64,000 nucleotides of DNA from Cryptomeria japonica (Eukaryota; Streptophyta; Pinopsida; Cupressales; Cupressaceae). The stretch is taken from assembly GCF_030272615.1 (NCBI RefSeq), contig NC_081410.1, positions 574,255,241-574,319,240 of the forward strand. The letters run 5' to 3'. The notes under the pieces are model-generated. The model made no database searches, had not been told where the DNA came from, and worked only from the letters and a program-made list of their open reading frames with translations. A program made the translations under genes and the position numbers. This document shows positions 11,106 through 22,757 of this stretch, piece after piece. Within the stretch, counting starts at the first letter, position 1. Every line of letters begins with the position of its first letter.

Positions 11106-11722
11106 TGTTGGCAATATCAGTGAAGGAAAACTAAGAGGAAGAGGGGTGGATAAGTTTTCACTAGATCTACAAAATTAACCTTAAAATAGATTTGATAAAC
11201 TACAACAATAACCAAGATAAAAAAACTGAAAGCAAAAAACACAACACCAAGATTTTGATGTGGAAAAATTGGTTAAGGGAAAAACCACGGTGGGAACCTA
11301 CCCACAATAAGATGATACTCTGTAGTAGTATGTGAAAATATTACAATGGGGGATGCACATGCATTTAGGCACACTGCCTAGAGCTCAATGCTCAAAAGAT
11401 AATAACCTAGAAGGATACAACCCTCTGAAGAGTCTCACTGACTTACAACAAGATTCAGACTACAATACTGAAGAGATGAACTACAAAAATAACATCCCAA
11501 AATGCCTGATGATAGTTCCAGTTAAGCACATTGTCTGCTCTACAACACCAATCTCTACTCAATCACAATGTCAAAGGATGAATCAATTGTTCACACATAC
11601 ACCACTCTCTAATAATGCAAACACAACCTTGATACCAAAATTGCTTAACAATATCACTTATTTATACAATTCATCAACCTTGATAGCAAGGTCGACTAAA
11701 CTCTCAACTCATAATTACAAAA
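11106..11722 (-). repeat. Partial 5' LTR of copia 1
   Basis: The LTR 3' end is GCCAACA just before the primer site. Internal wording such as 'gtgagactc', 'gtgggtaggttccc' and 'aatcttggtgt' matches the same part of the copia 2 LTRs, so the families are related. It is interrupted at 11723 by the LTR of the second gypsy-like element. Confidence 0.65.
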
Positions 11723-12918
11723 TGTAAAGTGAAAAATTGAACCCTAGTGACTCCCCACCTAGAAGAGAGAAAGGAATTCACTGGGATGATTTTCACTTGG
11801 AGGAACTTTACATTCAAAAGAGGGGCTTGAATCGACTAGATCCAAATCTAAGGGAAACAAGGATGTGAATTCCAAGTGGATTGCAAGGGTTGAAGTGTGT
11901 TTTACCCTCTTTTGTAAATAGGAAAGTTGACTTGTTGACAATGTGTTACAAAGAGAGAAAATGAGTGAAATGAGAAGCTACCAGGTCGGGATCGCATTAT
12001 AACATTGGATCTGAGATAATTAGATTGATAAGAATCTACCATGCAAATTTGGAGAGAAGTCATCAGGATCATGGTGAAAATGTACATGGTCCTCCAAAAA
12101 ATCCACTGAATGAAAAGGTGTTTTCTGCCTTTGTTAGTGGAGTCCAAATCTGAAAAATACAACAATGCATCTGCAACCTACACACAAAAAAGAAGGGGAG
12201 AAGGGTTGTGGATAGGGGTTTGCTTTAGTCAAACCCTGGTTGAGGAATCAACCTTGAAAGAAAGTAATTTCAAATGCTGAAATGTAAATAATGGAATTGT
12301 ATACCTTGTAGATCTGCAATTTGTCGATGATGATTTATTTGCTTCTTAAATGTAATCACAAGTGTTGCATGAAATGGCATGTAACATGACAAAACCCTAA
12401 CACACACATGCTTACAAATGAATGTTGTAAAATTTCTCCAATGGATGAATGAGGAAGAATACTTGATGGATGCTTGAAGACTTGAATGCTTGATGAAGAC
12501 CTTTTGCTTGAATTTTGCCTATCATGTATTTTGTGTATTTTTTGTCCATCCAAATAAGAGGACCAACTCCCCTTTTATACATGCCTCAGAAGATTAATTC
12601 ATTTCACCAAAGGCCGACATTAGGGGGATTTGGAATCCCAAAATGCAGATAGGATCATAGGGACCTATCTTGGGGTCACCCTAAGAGGGGCGACAAGGGT
12701 GTCGTGCCTCTTTCCTAGGGGGACAAGGGTGCCACGCCCCTATCCTGCCCTATCTTGGGGTTTGGATAGGGTCCTGAGGCCATCTTAGGGCTCAAATGGG
12801 AGAAATTCAAGGGTGAAGGAGCATAAAGGGGTCTTGATTAGGAAGGAGGATGTCATCGCCAAGGCAAGGACCTCAAATGTGCTTAAAATTGCTAGGGTCA
12901 CAATTTTATGACACTGCA
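11723..12918 (-). repeat. 3' LTR of a second gypsy-like element (1196 bp)
   Basis: On the minus strand it starts TGCAGTGTCAT at 12918 and ends CTTTACA at 11723. It is diverged from, but recognisably similar to, the LTRs at 3104-4331 and 6551-7804: start, 'acattcaaaagaggg' segment, GC-richer block and AGGGTTC near the end. A polypurine tract lies immediately upstream. Its insertion splits the copia 1 LTR. Confidence 0.75.
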
Positions 12919-12935
12919 TTTAGGCCCCACTTTAG
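12919..12935 (-). promoter_or_regulatory. Polypurine tract of second gypsy-like element
   Basis: The minus strand reads CTAAAGTGGGGCCTAAA directly before the LTR start. It closely resembles the tract at 3088-3103. Confidence 0.65.
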
Positions 12936-13561
12936 TGGAAGTATGGCTTATGCCACTAGTGCCAGTAAAGTAGAAGAAATAGAGATGAAGATGAGAGATG
13001 AGAAGAAATACCACAAGGAGTATAAGACAGACCACTAATCTTGAGGAACAAAATCCCCCAATCCTAGGATCTTAACTCACTCAAACATATGCAAGAGCAC
13101 ACAAAACAAAAAAGAACAAGACACACAAAATAAAAACAAAGCACAAAAGACACACAACAAAAACAATACACAAGATGACAAACCATCTAGCCAAAGAGAC
13201 GTCGATACTTAGATGTCTTAATAACTAATCAGGGCATGAAAACGAATGCCATCACATAAAAATAAGCGATCACATAAAAGAGAAAAGTTGACATCATCCA
13301 TTAACCATCAATAGAAAAACTATGGGTTCATGAGAGGAAGGAGAGAGAGGACATGAATACACACTTTGGTGATCCATTAGAAGAAAGGCAAATAAGAGAG
13401 AAACCATGGATATCTTGCCCCTAAAACTAGGTGATCCATGGAGAGAAGGACATGGAAATATAGCCCATAGAGTCTATCTAGGTGATCCATGCAAGGGAGG
13501 AGAGTGAGAACACCATTAGTTCCACCCAACCTCAAACATGTGTGTGTACAAGTGAGGTTCA
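12936..13561 (-). mobile_element. 3' internal remnant of second gypsy-like element
   Basis: This is a non-coding region upstream (minus strand) of the polypurine tract. Its first 50 bases resemble 3050-3090 of the first element. From about 13368 to 13520 there are three imperfect repeats of about 60 bp, each containing GGTGATCCAT and a purine-rich tail. The region stops at the copia 2 insertion at 13562 and resumes at 20660. Confidence 0.5.
13557..13561. repeat. Target site duplication of copia 2, left copy
   Basis: GTTCA lies directly before the 5' LTR and is repeated directly after the 3' LTR at 20655-20659. Confidence 0.85.
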
Positions 13562-14796
13562 TCTTGGCCATTTGGAGGAATTGATTATGTGCTACATTGA
13601 TGTTTTGTCATTGATGTCAACACTAGTTGTTTTGGTTGCTTTACCGGTATCCTTTTGGTCCCAGTAGGATGTTTGGTTTCTGGTTGGATTAGATCAGGAT
13701 GATTCGATATACTTTGGAATGCTTTGGCTTATGGAATTGACTTAGATATGCTATTCATATTACTCAGATACATGTTTAGTTAGTTGGTTTTGATTTGGTG
13801 ATCGGTTGCCATCTTATATACTGGTAAGGTTGGTTTGTTGATCCAGTGAGGGTTTCACCGATAGAGCTTTGTTGAATATATTTTGATGTTATGCATAAGT
13901 GGTGTTGGTGTGGCTTCTAGTAGAGATTTAGGATGCTGATGGTGATCATGTTCGAGACTTGGCTGATTGAAATCATTGCTTTAGCATGTGTGGACCTAAA
14001 TTGGGTCCTGTTCTATCTAGGTTATGGACCGACTTAATGTAACATGTTGTTTGATATTCTTGATGTGTTTCTAGGATGTCTTATGGGTTGGATAGTATTT
14101 GTTTGGTCTCAAGTCAACATGTTTTGTAATTATGTAATTGCTTTATGTCTGGTGGCCGACCTTATTGTTTATGGTTGATGGTTTGTATATATATGATGTA
14201 AGATCTCATTGTAGATCATGAAAAAGATAATGTAAGGATAAATGGGAGTGAATAATGTAATAATCATTCATGTAGAGGATTTGGTCAATCATCGATGGTC
14301 AAGTTGGGTTTATGCAAGAGGATTAATTCCTCTGATATTGAGCTTAATCATTAGGCATTGGAGATGCTATCATTTGCAGTTCATTCTTGCTTCCAGATTA
14401 TAGTCTAGATTTTTATGTAGTCAGTGAGACTCATTTTGTAATGAGCAGTGTGCTCTAGGTTGTTGGCCTTCCTGCAATTGCAGGCCTATCAATTTGTATT
14501 CACATACTTACTATAAAAGTATTATCTGATTGTGGGTAGGCTCCCAATGTGGCTTTTCCCTTTACAAGGTTTTCTACATACAAATCTTGGTGTCATGTGG
14601 ATGGTATCTATTCTCTAATTGTTGTTTGTGCTTAATTGGTATATTTTCTATTTTGGTAATTGGTTTATGCATTCCGGTATTGATCTTATGTACTATTTCG
14701 GTATTAAAGTTTTAATTTCTTAAGGTTTCGGTAATCTGGCGACAACTGATTCACCCCCCCTCTCAGTTGTCTTCCACTTATTTGAATTGTCTAAGA
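13562..14796 (+). repeat. 5' LTR of copia 2
   Basis: This 1235-bp LTR begins TCTTGGCC (the 3' copy has TGTTGGCC) and ends CTAAGA before the primer site. A TATA-like run TATATATA lies near 14186-14194. The end region has a C-run followed by TCTCAGTTGTC. It aligns throughout with 19444-20654. Confidence 0.9.
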
Positions 14797-14798
14797 AT

Positions 14799-14810
14799 TG
14801 GTATTAGAGC
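14799..14810 (+). promoter_or_regulatory. Primer binding site of copia 2
   Basis: TGGTATTAGAGC lies two bases after the 5' LTR. It differs by one base from the initiator-Met tRNA site TGGTATCAGAGC. Confidence 0.8.
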
Positions 14811-14853
14811 TCTAGTCCTCTCTGCAAAAGCTTAACCGCTTGAGGAAGATCCT

Positions 14854-15618
14854 ATGGCGACTAACAGTTCAAGTTCATCTAGTTCATCTGCTGCTGTCTT
14901 TCAGAGAGAAATTCCTGGGCTTGATGGAACAAATTACAGAGTATGGAAGATTCAGATGGAGACTCATCTGAGATGTCTTGGTAAGGAAATTTGGGAGATC
15001 ATTAAGAATGGTGTTACACCTTTTAATATGACATCTAGCAATCCTCCTCTAGAAAAATTGGATAAGGAGCTTGAGAATGATTGTAGAGCTAGAGAAGCCC
15101 TCTTGTGTGCACTTTTTGATCAACAAATAATGAGATTGATTGACAAATCATCAGCAAAGGCTATATGCGACAAGTTGGATACTCTAAATGAAGGTGACCC
15201 TATTGTTAAGATTGCTAAACTTGATGGTTATTAGGTGAGATATGATAATTTGAAGATGGAAGAAGATGAAAGGATTACTGTATTTATGGAAAGGGTAAAT
15301 GAAATTGTCATGGGAATTCAATGTTGTGGTGGATCTCTGAGTGAAGATGGAATAGTTTCTAAAGGTATGAGAGCTTTACCACCGACTTATAAGATGAAGG
15401 CTACTGCAATTAATGAATTTAGAACAATGGTTAATACTTCTGTCAATAGGGACACCTTGGTTGGGAAATTATCTACTTTTGAGCTTGAAGAATTTGGACC
15501 TTCTGGAGTTGTGAAGTCTGAACTTGCTTGTCATGCATTTACATCATCAACCAGCAAGAAAGATTGGAAAGCTTTGTATGCAAAGGAATTGGATGATATG
15601 AAGAGAGAAGATGAATAA
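14854..15618 (+). pseudogene. Copia gag (UBN2-type), one in-frame stop
   Basis: The ATG at 14854 is the first after the primer site. After a serine-rich start comes GLDGTNYRVWKIQMETHLRC, the typical copia gag N-terminus. A TAG at 15232-15234 interrupts the frame; the same frame continues with RYDNLKMEEDERITVFMERVN and LVGKLSTFELEEFG to a stop at 15618. The product would be the RNA-packaging gag protein. Confidence 0.8.
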
Positions 15619-15639
15619 TTTGAGCAACTTGAAGCCCTA

Positions 15640-16286
15640 TTGCTAGAAGATTACCTAAAGGACCGGTAGGAAGTAAGTATGAAGGAAAATTATCTTTTAA
15701 ATGTTTTGCATGTAATAAGATAGGTCATTTTGCATCTAGATATCCTAAAAGGAATTCATGATTTGAAGAAAGAGCTAGAAGATCCTTTAAGCCTAACCTT
15801 GGATATCAGAATGAGCATAAGTACAGGAAAAAAAAAGATAAATCATGTTACTTTGCGGATGAGGAAGGTGTGACTAATTCTGATGATGAACTAACACGTG
15901 ACTCTACTAGTGGTTCCAACAATGGAAAAGAATGGGTGTTCTTGGCTATCAAGGAAGATGATCCGACACTGGAAGAAAATGTACCTAAAGAAAAGGCCTT
16001 GGCTACTAAAATTGAAGATAAGGATGAATGGGTAATTGGCAGTGGATGTTCACATCATATGACTGGAGATAAAAGGAAGTTTCTATCTTTGAAAGAATTT
16101 GATGGTGGTCTAGTTAGATTTGGAGATGAAAAAGCATGCATGATCAAAGGAAAAGGAACTATATCATTAGATGGTAAGAACAATACTTATAATGTTTATT
16201 ACGTTGAAGGTTTAAGGCATAATATTTTGAGTGTAGGACAATTGGTGGATAAGGGTTTTCAATTACAATTCAAGGATGGAAAATGA
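15640..16286 (+). pseudogene. Copia zinc knuckle and protease, inactivated
   Basis: The knuckle near 15693-15740 reads CFACNKIGHFASRY, so the last cysteine is tyrosine. The protease block in 15870-16286 reads EWVIGSGCSHHMTGD where copia proteases have D-S-G. The catalytic Asp is thus Gly and the enzyme should be dead. A TGA at 16284-16286 breaks the frame shortly before the pre-integrase block. Confidence 0.8.
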
Positions 16287-16307
16287 AAAATCATTAATAG
16301 ATTTGGA

Positions 16308-17507
16308 TTGGAGATTGAAACCAGTACTCATACAAAAGGTAATATATTTCATTTGAATTCTAGTGAGAAGACATGTTTGATTGCACAAATTGATGAGAGT
16401 TGGCTTTGGCATAAAAGGTTATGTTATGTGAATTTTGATTGCAAGGTAAAGATCAATTCAACTAAGGCAGTTAGAGATATACCTAAGATTGTGAAAACCT
16501 ATAATCCAGTATGTAAAGAATGTGAAATGGGAAAAAAGGTTAGAACCTCTTTTAAGAGTATACAAGACAAATCTAATGATGTTCTTGATCTTATTCATAC
16601 TAATTTGTGTGGCCTTGATAGAATTAAAAGTTTTCAAGGTGATAGATATTTTATGCTAATTATTGATGATTATTCTAGAATGATATGGGTTACTTTTCTA
16701 AGGGAGAAATATGAGGCTTTTGAAAAGTATAAAATCTTTAAAGCTAATGTTGAAACTGAGACAAGATTGAAGATTAAATGCTTAAGTTTAGATCATGGTG
16801 GAGAATTCACATCTGGTGAGTTTAATAACTTTTGTGAGAAGCATGGCATAAGCAGACAATTTTCTACTCCTTGGACACCTCAGCAGAATGAAGTTGTGGA
16901 AAGAAAGAACATAACTATCTTGGACGCTACTAGAACCATGATGATGGAAGCTAATCTAACTCATATCTACTGGAGAGAAGTAGTGAGAACAACAGTCTAT
17001 ACATTCAATAGAGTTCATATCAAAGGAGAAACTGGTAAGACACCTTACAAATTATGGTTTGGCAATACACCTATAGTTAAATATTTCAGAATCTTTGGTA
17101 GTAAATGTTATATCAGGAGAGATGATTTCATTGGCAAATTTGATCCTAGATGTGATGAAGGAATATTTCTTGGTTACTCTAATGAAAGCAAAGCATATAG
17201 ATGTTATAACAAAATATTACAGAGAATTGTGGAGAGGGCTAATGTCAAGGTAAATGAGAAAAATAGAAGTCAAATCATAATTTATGAGCAAGAACCGATA
17301 GTGGTAATGATCATAATTGAACTGGTAACACCTTTACCAGAAGAGAATGTTGAGCTAGTTACTCCGATAGTATTAGAAAATTCAATTGTAATTGAAGAAC
17401 AAGAAAGAGGAATAGAGAGTCAGAAGACTCCTAGGTATGTAAGGTTGAATCACTCAAAACATCATATCATTGGGGATAAGAATAATGGAGTGATGAGAAG
17501 AGGATGA
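16308..17507 (+). pseudogene. Copia pre-integrase and integrase, catalytic Asp lost
   Basis: This 399-residue open stretch starts with the pre-integrase block (WLWHKRLCYVN ... CKECEMGK). The integrase core follows with LIHTNLCG (normally HTDLCG, so the first catalytic Asp is Asn), RYFMLIIDDYSRMIWV, a GGEFTSGEF block preceded by LDH, and PQQNEVVERKN. The C-terminal block is FRIFGSKCYIRRDD. The first position of the D-D-E triad is lost. Confidence 0.85.
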
Positions 17508-17519
17508 TTGGTAGCTAAT

Positions 17520-19065
17520 GAGGTATGTTTAATTTTTCAAGTTGAACCGGTATCAGTAATTGAAGCATGTAAAGATGAATGTTGGATGAAAGCTATGGAA
17601 GAAGAATTAGATCAGATAGAAAAGAATAACACATGGATTTTAGTTCCTCGACCTAAAAATAAGAATGTTATTGGAACTAAATAGGTATTTAGGAATAAAT
17701 TAAATGAAGATGGACAAGTTGTGAGGAATAAAGCTAGATTGGTTTGTAAAGGATATTCTCAGAAGCAAGGAATTGATTATGGTGAAACTTTTACACCTAT
17801 AGCTAGGATTGAAGTTGTAAGATTATTTCTTGGCTATGCTGCACATAAAAACTACAAGTTTTATCAGATGGATGTTAAGTGTGATTTTTGAATGGGGATC
17901 TTGATGAGGAAGTTTATATTGAGCAACCTGATGGTTTTTCACTTTCAGATGTTAAAAAAATGGTTTGCAGGTTAAAGAAAGCCTTATATGGATTGAAACA
18001 AGCACCTAGAGCTTGGTATGCAAGGTTGGAAAAATATCTTTTAAAGCTTGGTTTCACTAAAGGTAATGCTGAAAATAATCTATATTATAAAGTCACTAAT
18101 GATGATATATAGACTATTGAAGTCTTTGTTGATAACATCATTTTTGGAGGTGAAAATAAGTTGTGCATGGAATTTTCTAACAACATGGACAAAGAATTTG
18201 AGATGTCTATGATTGGGGAAATGAAATTTTTCTTACGTTTGCAGATTACTCAGACTAATAAAGGTATTTTTATCTGCCAAGCTAAGTATTGTAGGGAGAT
18301 GTTGAATAAATTTGGTATGGAAAATTCTAAACTAGTTAGTACTCCTATGGTTACAAGTGAGAAATTGACAAGGAAAGATGAATCTGAACCGATAAATCCT
18401 ACAAGATACAAGTCTATGATTGGAGGTCTTCTATATTTGACTCAGACTAGACCAGATATAATGAATGCTATTTGCATTGAACCAAGATATCAAAGTGATC
18501 CTAGAGAAAATCATGAGATTGCGATGAAAAGGATTTTTAGATACTTACAAGGAACATCTAAATATGATTTATGGTACCCTAAAGATGATGACTTTACTTT
18601 ATGTGCATATACAAATGAAAATTGGGCAGGTGATGTTGATGACCTAAAATGTACTTCTGGTGGAGCTTTCTTTCTTGGAAAGAAACTTATTTCATGGATC
18701 AACAAGAAACAATCATGTACTTCTCTATCTACTATTGAAGTTGAGTATGTTACTGCTACTACTAAGTGGACACAAGTTCTATGGATGAAGAAAATGTTGA
18801 AGGACATAAAACTGCATTGAAATAGACCGGTAGTTATTCACCATGATATCTCTACTGCTATAGACATATCAAAGAATCGGATATTTCACTCTAAGACAAA
18901 GCACATATCTATCAAGTATAACTTTTTAAAGGAGAAGGTGGAATAAAATGAAGTTAGATTGGTTTATGTGAACACTAAAGAGAAGATTGCAGACATCTTC
19001 ACTAAACCTTTTCCTAGAATCATTTGAGTACCTCAGAGATAGATTAGGGGTTTGTTCCCCTCCGA
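17520..19065 (+). pseudogene. Copia reverse transcriptase and RNase H, several stops
   Basis: The RT blocks are present but broken: NVIGTK followed by TAG near 17683, [19 protein letters not shown], a frame break near 17880 after QMDVK, then [17 protein letters not shown] (17888-18112). The catalytic block is VFVDNIIFGG instead of VDD, so a metal-binding Asp is Asn. RNase H spans about 18430-19020 with NWAGDVDDLKCTSGGAFF, IEVEYV and IADIFTKPFPR blocks, plus further stops. Confidence 0.85.
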
Positions 19066-19430
19066 CAGAGAACTGATTGATGCTATTAGGAATTAGTCCA
19101 ATATGCATTATCAGAGATATTATTCATTCCGGATTGATGTGGTGATGCTACTACTCAGGGGGAGTAGTTAGTCTTGTGATTCAGTGGTTTATGATTTTTC
19201 TTTGATATTTATGTCAGATTTCTAGCATTGATGTCAAAGGGGGAGAGATATTCATGTGAAAAAATTAAGGAAATATATACATTAGGGGGAGAAATTTGTA
19301 GAACTTAATTGTGATATCATGTCTAGGGAGAGTGTGGATCAGAACTTCATTTCTATATTCTTGTGTGGGAGATTTGTTTAGCATTTCTTGGCACTTGGAT
19401 ATTTTTCACATCTAGTGTTGCCATCAATGC
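19066..19430 (+). other. 3' untranslated region of copia 2
   Basis: This is non-coding sequence between the RNase H end and the polypurine tract. It contains several AGGGGGAG-type purine words (19158, 19238, 19287), probable decayed or auxiliary priming tracts. No gene seen. Confidence 0.5.
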
Positions 19431-19443
19431 CAAAGCGAGAGAT
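19431..19443 (+). promoter_or_regulatory. Polypurine tract of copia 2
   Basis: CAAAGCGAGAGAT lies immediately before the 3' LTR start TGTTGG. One C interrupts the purines, where copia 3 has AAAGGGGGAGAT. Confidence 0.65.
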
Positions 19444-20654
19444 TGTTGGCCATTTGGAGGAATTGATTATGTGTTGTATTGATGTTTTTTCATTGATGTC
19501 AACACTAGCTATTTTGGTTGCTTTATCAATATCCTTTTGGTCCTGGTAGGATGTTTGGTTTCTGGTTGGATTAGATCATGATGATCTAGTATACTCCGGT
19601 ATGCTTTGGCTTATGGAATTGACTTGGTTTTTCTATTCATGCTACTCAGATACATGTTCAGTTAGTTGGTTTTGATTTGGTGATTGGATGCTATCTTATA
19701 TGTTGATAAGCTTGGTTTGTTGATCTGGTAAGGGTTTCACCGATAGAGCTTTGTTGAAGATATTTTGATGTTATGCATAAGTGGTGTTGGTGCGGCTTCT
19801 AATAGAAATTTAGGATGTTGATGGTGATCATGTTTGAGACTTGGCTGATTGGGGTCATTGCTTTAGCCCGTGTAGACCTAAATTGGGTCTAGTTTTATCT
19901 AGGTTATGGACCGGCTTAATGTAACGTGTTGTTTGATCTTTTCGATGTGTTTCTGGGATGTCTTATGGGTTGGATATTATTTGTTTGGTCTCAGGCCAAC
20001 ATGTTTTGTAATTATGTAATTTCTTTATTGTCTGGTGGCCAACCTTATTGTTTATGGTTGAGGGTTTGTATATATATGATATAAGATCTCATTGTAGATC
20101 ATGAAAAGGATAATGTAAGGATGTATGCAAGTGAATAATGTAATAATAATTCATGTAGAGGATTTGGTCAATCATTGTTGATCGAGTTGGGTTTATGCAG
20201 GAGGATTAAGTCCTTCAGTGTTGAGCTTAACCGGAACTATACTCAGACATTGGAGATGCTATTATTGTAGTTCATTCTTCCTTCTGAATTATAGTATGGA
20301 TTTTTATGTAGTCAATGAGACTTGTTTTGTAATAAGCAGTGTGCTCTAGGCTATTGGCCTTCTTGCAAGTGCAGGCCCCTCAATTTGTATTCACATACTT
20401 ACTACAAAAGTATTAGCTGATTGTGGGTAGGCTTCCCATCGTGGTTTTTCTCTTTACCGGGTTTTCCATGTAAAACTCTTGGTGTCATGTGGATTGTATC
20501 TATTCTCTAATTGTTGTTTGTGCTTAATTGGTATATCTGCTATTTTGGTAATTGGTTTATGCATTCCGGTATTGATCTTATGTGTTCTAGTAATCTAGTG
20601 ACAACTGATTCACCCCCCTCTTTGTTGTCTTTTGTTTATTTGAACTATCTAATA
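19444..20654 (+). repeat. 3' LTR of copia 2
   Basis: This 1211-bp copy of 13562-14796 begins TGTTGGCC and ends CTAATA. It is followed by the target duplication GTTCA at 20655-20659. It differs from the 5' copy by many substitutions and short indels. Confidence 0.9.
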
Positions 20655-21968
20655 GTTCAAAGCACCTGATAGGAGTCTATGCTCGAGTACGCTACAACCT
20701 GTTATGGAATGTATAGTAAAAGTGTAAAGAAAGGGGTGATATCTTACTCTAAGAGTTTGTTCTCTAGGTCCAAGAATAATCACCCTGCATAAGAAAAAGT
20801 GGTGTCATCTCGCTCTAAGAGTCTATGCTCTAGCTCTAAGAATGAACCATTGTACAAGAAAAAAAATAGTTTCACCTCACTCTAAGAGTCTATGCTCTGG
20901 TTTTGAGGATGACCTACTGTACAATGTATGAGAGAAGTATAGTACAAAGGAGAAGTGTGGGTGCCCCCCCTTAAGATGTCAACATAGGTTAATGTTGATA
21001 TCTTAAGGAAAGTAGAACAAGGATACCTACCTTCATCACAAAGAAGATATCCGTTATGCAACAATGTCATAAATCCAAGCAAGAGAGTGAATACTCTTCA
21101 AGCAAGGATAAGATATTTGAAAAGAGATATCTTGTTGTAAGTGTAAAGGATATCCTTGGAGGAGAAGAAATCTTTGATCAAAAGACATCTCCCTCCAAGA
21201 AGAATTATCTCAAATAAATATAACATCTTCTAGAAAAAAGAAAAGGGGAGAACAAGAATGCAATAATTCCTCCTATTCCTAGGTGAAAGGGATTTTTAAT
21301 GAGGGATGACTCACTTTTAGCCCCAAGAGGGATGGGTCAATTTATCATAGATGTACATTACCAAGTGTGAAAGACATTGTAGTCAAGGATCTACACCTCT
21401 TTTATAAGGGAGAACTTTTGAGAAAACTACCAACAATTTTGCACAAGGAATGCCATCAAGTAATATAACTCACACCATCCACAAAATAGGGTAAAGTGGA
21501 TCCCTAGAGAAATAGAGAGAGAGAGAGAGAGATCATTGCCCCCCAAGTGTAGGAACAATGAGAAGAACCTACACAATCTTCTAGAACTAGATTAACATAA
21601 TCAAATGCACAATGTACTGTCATGAATGTATGCAAGAAAAGACATTAGTTTATGTAAAATACATGTCTTAAGAAGTGGTAATCTTTGAAATGAAGAAAAA
21701 AATATTAGATATTCCCCAAGGGGGATTAAGCATATAAAAATGATAATCATATATGAAAAATGCAGCCCCTAAAGGAAATAATGATACACAAGATAGAGAG
21801 AAAGGGATAGGAGTGAAAATTCTTTCCCTCAAAATAAGAAGGACAAGGGGAAAAGGTGTACACATTTTCCAATGTTGTTTATTTTCAAATGATATGCATT
21901 CCTAATAGAACAAATTATCTAAAGGAAGGAATATGCACTTTTTGAGAGATCATTCCATGAAAGGAGGT
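20655..21968. other. Non-coding flank with tandem repeats, probably second gypsy-like element
   Basis: No gene is recognised. It is the other side of the copia 2 insertion, so it continues the segment 12936-13561. From about 20740 to 20925 there are three imperfect repeats of about 70 bp built on 'ctctaagagtctatgctct'. A GA microsatellite lies at about 21513-21532. No LTR was found before the copia LTR fragment starts at 21969. Confidence 0.45.
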
Positions 21969-22270
21969 GTTGGCAATATGGAGGAATTGATTATGTGTTG
22001 CATTGATGTTTTGTCATTGACATCAACATTATTTGTTATGGTTGGTTACTGGTAGACAGGTTCTGGTTACCGGTAGAAGATCTTGTGTTATCGGTAAGGG
22101 TTTAAGGTTTTTCCGGTAGAGCTTTCACTGAGAATCTTTGATAGGATGTGCAAGTGGTGTTGGTGCGGCTTCAAGATAGAATTAAGGATGCAAAAGATGA
22201 TCCTTGATCGTGCCTCGCCTGATTGGGGACATTGTTTTCGCATGGTATGACTACAATTTGGCATGGTAGG
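21969..22270 (+). repeat. Truncated copia LTR fragment
   Basis: It starts TGTTGGCAATATGGAGG and follows the copia 2 LTR through the 'gaattgattatgtg' and 'gtggtgttggtgcggcttc' segments, with a shorter central part. Similarity fades near 22270. No partner LTR is visible, so it is a broken or solo remnant. Confidence 0.6.
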
Positions 22271-22757
22271 CAAAGTACAGTCATAGATAGATAAGAAGAT
22301 CAAGTCTATCAAAGAAAAACAAGAACTCAAAGGCATTCAAAGATGTAATAGTCATAAGGCATGCACAAAGGCTCAGTACAATGGTGATACAGTGTTGTAG
22401 ACCAGTAATGAGGAGTGAAGAATAAAGATTGTGATAGAAATCAGGTTCTAAATACAAAGGCACATGATAGTAAGTTTGAGATTAGACAATCCAACATGGA
22501 GATATGATCACCTTCTATGAGAAATGAAAGTGTAGTCATGATAGTATTTTTTAGTAGATTGGACTACCATAAACATGCACATGGAAATGACTAAAGGGTG
22601 GGAGCTTCAGTTAAGTGAACTTCAAGTTAGAATGCAAGTTCTTAGTATCATTCATGAGTTTAGGCATTCATTTTTTAGAGAAAATGTAGATTTCTAAGTT
22701 CATCATTAGTTTGAGGGCTGAAAAGGTGGAGTTTGGAGTTTTGAGGACAATTTCATT
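22271..22757. other. Unassigned sequence between LTR fragments
   Basis: No gene and no similarity to other parts of the window was seen. It occupies the place where the left 620 bp of the copia 3 3' LTR should be, so it may be foreign sequence joined after a deletion. Confidence 0.4.

Larger units (their letters stand above)
7805..11722 (-). mobile_element. Ty1-copia element 1, truncated and nested into
   Basis: Order on the minus strand is LTR part (11722-11106), primer site, gag, zinc knuckle, protease, integrase, reverse transcriptase. RT is cut at 7805 by the gypsy-like element. Its 3' part and 3' LTR should lie left of the window. Its 5' LTR is cut at 11722/11723 by a second gypsy-like element. 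Several frameshifts and stops separate the domains. Confidence 0.85.
13562..20654 (+). mobile_element. Ty1-copia element 2, complete structure, inactive
   Basis: This 7.09-kb element has LTRs at 13562-14796 and 19444-20654. The 5-bp direct repeat GTTCA lies at 13557-13561 and 20655-20659, which fixes both ends as a genuine insertion. Internal order is primer site, gag, zinc knuckle, protease, integrase, RT, RNase H, polypurine tract. The coding region has many stops, and the protease, integrase and RT active sites are all substituted, so the copy is dead in cis. Confidence 0.92.
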
